From Dehalococcoidia bacterium (GTDB lineage Bacteria > Chloroflexota > Dehalococcoidia > Lucifugimonadales > JAGWBF01): a DNA stretch of 64,000 nt. Below, one piece after another: positions 57,848-64,000 of the stretch (position 1 is its first letter; each line of letters starts with the position of its first letter). Both the position numbers and the translations under genes were made by a program. The stretch covers positions 167,613 through 231,612 of the forward strand of contig JAGWBJ010000003.1 in the NCBI GenBank assembly GCA_021295955.1, read 5' to 3'. Under the pieces are notes generated by a model. That model saw only the letters and a program-made list of their open reading frames with translations, made no database searches and was not told where the DNA came from.

Positions 57848-59935
57848 ATGACCTATTTCGCAGGCGTAGACACCGGTGGCACCTTCACCGACTTCGTTAT
57901 CTTCGACACCGAGACCCAGACCCTGCACCTGCACAAGTACCCCTCGACTCCCCACGACCCTTCGGCGGCCACCGTAGAGGGGCTGGGAGAGGTCCTGCCG
58001 GAGCAGGGGGTCACGCCGGCCGAGCTCGCCTCCCTGGCCCACGGCACCACCGTGGCCATCAATGCCGTCCTCCAGGACCGCCTTCCCGAGATAGGGATGA
58101 TCACCACGGAGGGGTTCCGAGACGTCCTGGAGCTGGCCCGGCAGAGGCGTCCCCACCTCTACAACCTGGACATCGAGAAGCCTCGCCCCCTGGCTCCCAG
58201 GCGCCTTCGCCTGGAGGTCCCGGAGCGCGTCGACGTCCACCGGCGGGTGCTGACCTCCCTGGACGAAGGGGCGGTGACCCGGGCCGCGGAGAGGCTCAGG
58301 GATGCCGGGGTCCCGGCCGTGGCCATCTGCTTCCTCAACGCCTACGGCAACTCGGTCCACGAGCGCAGGGCCCGCACGCTGCTCAGACGTTCGTTTCCCA
58401 GGGCCCTGGTCTCCATCTCCTCGGAGGTGTTGAGGGAGTTTCGCGAGTTCGAGCGTTTCTCCACGACCACCCTCAACGCCGCCCTCCTGCCCGTGATGCG
58501 CCGGTACCTGGAGCGTCTGGGACGCCAGGTGAAGGCCCTGGGGGTGTCCTCGCCGCCCCGTATCTCCAGCTCCTACGGCGGCACCGTGGCGCTGCGCACG
58601 GCCAAAGAACGTCCCACCGTGACACTGATGTCCGGTCCCAGCGCCGGCGTCGTGGGGGCCGCCGCGGTCGCCGGGGCCAGCGGGTACCGGGACCTCATAA
58701 CGCTGGACATGGGCGGCACCAGCACGGACGTCTGCCTTGTCCACGGGGGCACGCCCCTCATATCCCGTGAGCGCCAGATAGGGGGGTGGCCGGTTCTGGA
58801 GCCGTCCCTGGACGTCCACTCCATCGGCGCTGGGGGCGGCAGCATCCTGTGGGTGGACGAGGGCGGCTTCCTGCGGGTCGGCCCCCAGAGCGCCGGGGCA
58901 AGGCCGGGCCCGGCTTGCTATGGACTGGGCGGCACGTGGGCCACGGTGACCGACGCCAACCTGGTGGCCCGACGCCTGAGCCCCAGCCGGGAGCTTGGGG
59001 ACCGGGTTGCCCTCCAGGAGGCCCCGGCCCGTCGCGCCCTGGAGACGGACGTCTGCGGCCCCATGGGGTTCTCCATCGAGAGGGCCCTCTACGGCGCCAA
59101 CGGAGTGTTGACCAGCAACCTGGCCCGGGCCGTCCGGGTGGTCTCGGTAGAGCGGGGTCACGACCCGCGGACCTTTACGTTGGTGGCTTTCGGCGGCGCC
59201 GGGCCGATGCATGCGGCCCAGCTCGCCGCGGAGATGGACATCGGCACCGTGCTGGTCCCCGAGGCCCCGGGAGTGCTGTGCGCCCTGGGGCTGCTGATGG
59301 CCGACGTTCGCGCGGAGTTCAGCCAGTCCCACGTGCTGGTCCTGGACGGGGACCGACGGGGGAACGCGCCCGCCTCCCATCGCACGGTGGCCCATCGCAC
59401 GGTGGAACGCGTCTTCGCGGGCTTGGAGAGCAGTGCGTCCAAGTGGCTCAGGAGCGAGGGCATCGACAGGTCCTCGGCAGGACGCACCCGGGTGGTGGAG
59501 ATGAGGTACGCGGGACAGGGCCACCAGCTACCCATCGTCGCCCAACTGGACGAGAGCCCGGCCAACACCGTCGAGCGGCTCCTGGAGGACTTCCACGCCA
59601 CCTACGAGGAGGGTTACGGCTACGCCCGCAGAGGCACGCCGGTGGAGATGGTCCACTTTCGCCTCCAGGTGAGCGCTCCGGGGCCCCAGCCGAAGCTAAA
59701 GGCCCGCTCCCCGGGGGACGGGGACCACGGCCGGGCCCTCAGCTCCACCAGGGAAGTCTACCTGGGGCAGCAGCACGGGTTCGCCGAATGCCCGGTGTAC
59801 TGGAGGCCCAGACTGGAGCCGGGCGACCGCGTTCCCGGTCCGGCGGTGATCGAGCAGATGGACTCGACGACCGTATTGCTGCCCGGCCAGGAGGCCAACG
59901 TGGACCAGTACCTGAGCCTGCTAATATCGACGTAG
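57848..59935 (+). CDS. hyuA: Hydantoinase/oxoprolinase family protein, subunit A (second operon)
   Basis: About 695 residues. GVDTGGTFTDFVIFD, AHGTTVAINAVLQDR, LDMGGTSTDVCLVHGG and AFGGAGPMHAAQLAAEM are the ASKHA-fold ATP-site motifs of HyuA. I chose ATG at 57848 because the open frame before it shows no conserved sequence; GGAAGGG precedes it. It is followed by hyuB after ten bases. The sequence is only distantly similar to HyuA at 13897, so the two operons probably act on different lactams or hydantoins. Confidence 0.92.
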   Translation: MTYFAGVDTGGTFTDFVIFDTETQTLHLHKYPSTPHDPSAATVEGLGEVLPEQGVTPAELASLAHGTTVAINAVLQDRLPEIGMITTEGFRDVLELARQRRPHLYNLDIEKPRPLAPRRLRLEVPERVDVHRRVLTSLDEGAVTRAAERLRDAGVPAVAICFLNAYGNSVHERRARTLLRRSFPRALVSISSEVLREFREFERFSTTTLNAALLPVMRRYLERLGRQVKALGVSSPPRISSSYGGTVALRTAKERPTVTLMSGPSAGVVGAAAVAGASGYRDLITLDMGGTSTDVCLVHGGTPLISRERQIGGWPVLEPSLDVHSIGAGGGSILWVDEGGFLRVGPQSAGARPGPACYGLGGTWATVTDANLVARRLSPSRELGDRVALQEAPARRALETDVCGPMGFSIERALYGANGVLTSNLARAVRVVSVERGHDPRTFTLVAFGGAGPMHAAQLAAEMDIGTVLVPEAPGVLCALGLLMADVRAEFSQSHVLVLDGDRRGNAPASHRTVAHRTVERVFAGLESSASKWLRSEGIDRSSAGRTRVVEMRYAGQGHQLPIVAQLDESPANTVERLLEDFHATYEEGYGYARRGTPVEMVHFRLQVSAPGPQPKLKARSPGDGDHGRALSSTREVYLGQQHGFAECPVYWRPRLEPGDRVPGPAVIEQMDSTTVLLPGQEANVDQYLSLLIST

Positions 59936-59945
59936 GGGGGAACGG

Positions 59946-61697
59946 TTGAGCACCAAGACGGAAGTAGACCCGATACTAGCCGAGGTGGTCGCGAACCTGC
60001 TCCTGTCCGTGTCCGACGAGCTGGGGCTCGCCATGATCGCGGCGTCCCATTCCCCCAACATCCGCGAGCGGAGGGACTGCTCCACGTGCATCTTCGGCCC
60101 CGAGGGCCAGATCATCGCCCAGGCGCCCTTCGTGCCCATGCACCTGGGCTCCATGGTGGGGCTGATCGACGAGGTGCTGAAGAGGTTTCCGAAGGACACC
60201 CTGAAACCCGGTGACGTGTTCCTGGCGAACGACCCCTACCGCGGCGGGGGCGCCCACCTGCCCGACATCACCGCCGTCTCCCCGGTGTTCTACAAGGACT
60301 CCCTGGTGGCCTTCGTCGCCGACATAGCCCACCACGCCGACGTGGGCGGGATGGTGCCGGGCAGCGAGTCCGCGGCGTGCAAGACCATATACGAGGAGGG
60401 CATCCGCCTGCCTCCCGTGCGAGTGTACCCCGAGCTGGGAGAGGACGACGGGGTCACCCAGATAATCATGTCCAACAGCCGTACGCCCGAGGAGCGCCTC
60501 GGGGACCTGCAGGCCCAGATGGCGGCGCTCCACGTTGGAGTCCGCGGCGTCCACCAGGTGTGCGACCGGTACGGCGCCGACACCATGCTGGCCTGCGCCG
60601 AGCACTTCCTGGACTACAGCGAGAGGCGGATGCGCCGTCTCATCGGGCGGCTGAAGGAGGGCACGTACAGGTTCGCGGACTACCTGGACAGCGACGGCTT
60701 TCAGGACACGCCGGTGCGCATCGAGTGCGCCGCCACCGTGAAGGACGGAGTGGTGGAGTTCGATTTTACCGGCACGGACCCCCAGATGGACAGCGGCAAG
60801 AACGTCCCCATGGTCGCCACCCTGTCCGTCGTGTACTTCGTCCTCAAGATGCTCCTGGACCCGGACTTGCCTCCCAACTCGGGCACCTACAAGCCCGTCC
60901 GAGTCGTCGCGCCCGAGGGGTGCCTGGTGAACCCGGTGCCCCCGGCTGCGGTGGGGGCACGGGCGACGAGTTGCGGCATCCTGGGCGACGTCGTGGTGGG
61001 CGCACTGGTCCAGGCGATGCCCGAGAAGTCCCTGGCCCCCTCTGGACCCCACTCCCTGTGCACCTACGGGGGGACACTGCCCGGCTCGGACCAGCCGTGG
61101 GTGGACTACGAGACCTTCGCCGGCGCCCTGGGGGCCCGGCGCACCAGGGACGGCACCGACGCCGTCCGCATCCACGCCTCGGGCTCCGCCAATCTGCCCG
61201 TGGAGAGCATGGAGCTGGCGTACCCGCTGCAGGTGCTCCGGTACGAGCTCCTGCGGGACGGCGGCGGCCCGGGCAGCTTCCGGGGAGGCATGCCCATCCG
61301 GCGGGACACCCGTGTCCTGTCCGAGGGCACCATCCTGTCGACCACCGCCGACCGGGAGACCCATCCCGCGGGGGGCCTGGAGGGCGGCCTGAGCGGCGCG
61401 CCCAGCGCCTTCGTCATAAACCCGGATACGCCCGGGGAGCGGTCCGTAAGGGCCGTGACCGCGGGCATTCACCTGGAGGCGGGAGACGTGGTCAGCGTGC
61501 GGACCGCGGGCGGCGGTGGTTTCGGGGACCCGCTCCTCCGGGCGCCGTCCCTGGTCCTGGCGGACCTGATGGATGACCGGATATCCGCCGAGGCGGCCAA
61601 GAAGGTCTACGGGGTCGTCGTGAAAGACGGCGCGGTGGACGAGCGGGCCACGGCCCGGCTGAGGAAGAGGCTGGCCCGGGGAACGGGGAACGTCTGA
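59946..61697 (+). CDS. hyuB: Hydantoinase B family protein (second operon)
   Basis: 583 residues, normal HyuB length without the long tail seen at 15945-18005. ANDPYRGGGAHLPDI, HHADVGGMVPGSES, VNPVPPAAVGARATSCG and AGGGGFGDPLLR are in order. The TTG start is preceded by GGGGGGAA and lies ten bases after the hyuA stop. With it, the window has four hyuB genes and two hyuA genes. The substrate is not indicated. Confidence 0.92.
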   Translation: MSTKTEVDPILAEVVANLLLSVSDELGLAMIAASHSPNIRERRDCSTCIFGPEGQIIAQAPFVPMHLGSMVGLIDEVLKRFPKDTLKPGDVFLANDPYRGGGAHLPDITAVSPVFYKDSLVAFVADIAHHADVGGMVPGSESAACKTIYEEGIRLPPVRVYPELGEDDGVTQIIMSNSRTPEERLGDLQAQMAALHVGVRGVHQVCDRYGADTMLACAEHFLDYSERRMRRLIGRLKEGTYRFADYLDSDGFQDTPVRIECAATVKDGVVEFDFTGTDPQMDSGKNVPMVATLSVVYFVLKMLLDPDLPPNSGTYKPVRVVAPEGCLVNPVPPAAVGARATSCGILGDVVVGALVQAMPEKSLAPSGPHSLCTYGGTLPGSDQPWVDYETFAGALGARRTRDGTDAVRIHASGSANLPVESMELAYPLQVLRYELLRDGGGPGSFRGGMPIRRDTRVLSEGTILSTTADRETHPAGGLEGGLSGAPSAFVINPDTPGERSVRAVTAGIHLEAGDVVSVRTAGGGGFGDPLLRAPSLVLADLMDDRISAEAAKKVYGVVVKDGAVDERATARLRKRLARGTGNV

Positions 61698-61720
61698 GTG
61701 CGGTGCAGGGAGGGGGTCGC

Positions 61721-62038
61721 ATGATAAAGCGCCGCAACATGTGGATGCAGGTACTCCTGTTCATCATCACGCTGAGCATTTACGGCATCTACTGGTTCTA
61801 TGTGACGTCCAAGGAGATGATCGAGTACAAGACCCTGCCGGGCAGCGCGGGCCTGTGGACGGTCCTGATGTTGATACCCTTCGTCGGCATCTATTCGTCC
61901 TACAAGCAGGGCGAGGCCGCGGAGTTCCTGACCGACGGCATCATAAGCAGGTGGATTATATTCATACTGTGGTTCGTCTTCGCTCCCGCTGTCTGGTTCA
62001 TCGTACAGACCGAGCTGAACAAGCGGGCCACGGAGTAG
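61721..62038 (+). CDS. Small membrane protein, DUF4234-like
   Basis: About 105 residues with three likely membrane helices: about 8-28 (QVLLFIITLSIYGIYWFYV), 45-60 (LWTVLMLIPFVGIYSSY) and 75-97 (RWIIFILWFVFAPAVWFIV). The LSIYGIYWFY turn is typical of DUF4234. ATG at 61721 follows GGGAGGGGG; an upstream in-frame GTG adds six residues that look unlikely. The family has no established function. Confidence 0.78.
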   Translation: MIKRRNMWMQVLLFIITLSIYGIYWFYVTSKEMIEYKTLPGSAGLWTVLMLIPFVGIYSSYKQGEAAEFLTDGIISRWIIFILWFVFAPAVWFIVQTELNKRATE

Positions 62039-62067
62039 GGACCGGGCCGGGCGTCCCGTAAGGGTCC

Positions 62068-62964
<897 letters not shown>

Positions 62965-62970
62965 TGGGGG

Positions 62971-64000
62971 ATGTGCCGTAAGATTGAGTCCAACGGCATG
63001 CGGATTGTAGGGCGTACCAACATCTTCTACGGCTGGTTCGTCGTCATCGGCGGCGCGCTGATCGCCATGGGCATGACCGGCACGCAGTTCTCCTTCGGCG
63101 TGTTCCTGACACCCATGACCGAGGAGTTCGAGTGGAGCAGGGCGACCCTCTCCCTGGCCTTCGGCACCACCTTCATGCTGTCGGGCCTGCTGCGTCCCGT
63201 GGCCGGGTTCCTGGCCGACCGGTACAGCCCCAAGGTGGTGGCCCTGTCGGGCGTCGTGCTGATGGGCGCCATGCTCCTGCTCCTGCCCCTCATAAGCAAC
63301 CTGGCCCACCTGTACGTCATCTTCGCCGTGATGAGCGTGGGCCTCACCCTGGGGACCGGCTCCACTCTCACCAAGATAGTAAGCGCCTGGTTCCATACCA
63401 ACCGGGGCCTCACACTGGCTCTCATCACCGGAGGCGGGTCCATAGGCGCCATCATACTGGTCCCCGCCGCATCCAGCTTCGTTGTGCTCTTCGACTGGAG
63501 GGAGGCGTACCTCTTTCTGGGGGTGCTCCTGCTGGCCGTGATCCTGCCGGTGGGGGTGTTGTTCGTCAAGAACCGCCCCAGCGACGTGGGGCTTGGGCCT
63601 CGCCGGGCCGAGCCTTCCCCGTCCTCCGAGTCCACTGAAACGGCGGTGGATGCCGCGCCCGACGCCACCTTCGGCGAGGCGTTGCGCACGGGGTTCTTCT
63701 GGCGGCTGACCTTCGGCTACTTCGTCTGAGGGTACTCCATGAGCTTCGTGAATGCTCACTTCGTCTCCTATGCACAGGACCTCGGTTACCATCCCATGGT
63801 GGCGGCGGCCGGCTTCAGCCTCATCGGCCTCTGGGCCATAGTCGGCACCCTCATACTGGGCCACATGTCCGACCGCTCCAGAAACCGCAAGTTCCTTCTC
63901 GCCTTCTCCTACGAGCTCAGGGCCCTCGGGTTCGTAATAGTGCTCCTATCCATCGGCGTCTCCTTCATGGGCATCCCCTCCCTGGGGCTGGCGGCGCTCC
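62971..64000 (+). pseudogene. MFS transporter interrupted by one in-frame TGA; runs off the window
   Basis: The frame gives 252 residues up to a TGA at 63727-63729 (YGWFVVIGGALIAMGMTG at the N-terminus, five or six helices, then the soluble loop). The same frame continues without a shift after the TGA with GYSMSFVNAHFVSYAQDLGY and more MFS helices to the window end. Related transporters commonly have a cysteine where the TGA lies. A single base change from TGC or TGT explains it: a nonsense mutation or a base error. TGA ends other genes here, so a changed code is unlikely. ATG at 62998 is an alternative start. Confidence 0.8.

Noticed and set aside
62971..64000. Genome-wide TGA reassignment as an explanation for the interrupted MFS gene
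   Set aside because: TGA serves as the normal stop of several intact genes here (tldD, fabF-upstream folC, the MFS gene at 49870), so recoding of all TGA codons does not fit.

Overview
The window is GC-rich, densely coding bacterial chromosome with many GTG and TTG starts. The gene mix suggests a member of Chloroflexota, probably SAR202 or another Dehalococcoidia-like lineage, but this is an inference from gene content without a marker gene. It includes an orphan molybdenum hydroxylase, several hydantoinase/oxoprolinase genes, AtuA/DUF4387, many amidohydrolases and SDRs, F420-type PPOX and NHEJ genes. I found no rRNA, tRNA or CRISPR array.

Layout. 1-1025: the 3' end of acetyl-CoA synthetase. 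1059-3765: a promoter, a 15-bp minisatellite, a molybdenum hydroxylase large subunit and a MoaD-like protein. 3781-4292: a small DUF559 nuclease gene among REP-like hairpins. 4376-11700 (minus): fabF, folC, an NDUFA9-like SDR, and three exported thioredoxin-fold proteins, two of them DipZ-like lipoproteins. 11982-18005: an ACMSD-like amidohydrolase, an alpha/beta-hydrolase homologue without its nucleophile, and a hyuA-hyuB pair. 18002-24468: a DNA end-joining island (LigD, DUF72, LigC-type ligase, Ku), with an orphan HigA antitoxin and a retropepsin-like protease at its ends. 24525-27334: a TIM-barrel isomerase and two polysaccharide deacetylases. 27380-28215: a VapBC pair between imperfect direct repeats. 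28210-36241: a GIY-YIG/DUF123 gene, a D-glutamate cyclase-like gene, a maleate-isomerase-like gene, DapA-like, SelA-like, amidohydrolase and threonine-aldolase-like genes, then type II glutamine synthetase. 36360-44330 (minus): DCC, PIG-L, methyltransferase, DUF5519, two tandem hyuB genes without hyuA, and a ThDP enzyme. 44331-44996: a non-coding stretch with a candidate 302-bp MITE. 44997-49240: TldD/TldE, a HEAT-repeat protein and a PPOX protein. 49299-53754: MaoC, MFS, SDR, AtuA and DUF4387. 53751-57692: ABM, SDR, VOC, a sugar-dehydrogenase-like lipoprotein and a DMT transporter. 57848-64000: a second hyuA-hyuB pair, DUF4234, a 5'-3' exonuclease, and an MFS transporter interrupted by one in-frame TGA.

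How the genes work together. Most of the window is scavenging catabolism of amides, lactams, carboxylic acids and amino-acid-like compounds, with nitrogen possibly recaptured by GlnII. The rest is DNA repair, envelope redox chemistry and small mobile or selfish elements. Three short tandem repeats each lie against the ribosome-binding site of a gene, and the DUF559 gene sits among hairpins with a compensatory base change. These are the most unusual non-coding features.
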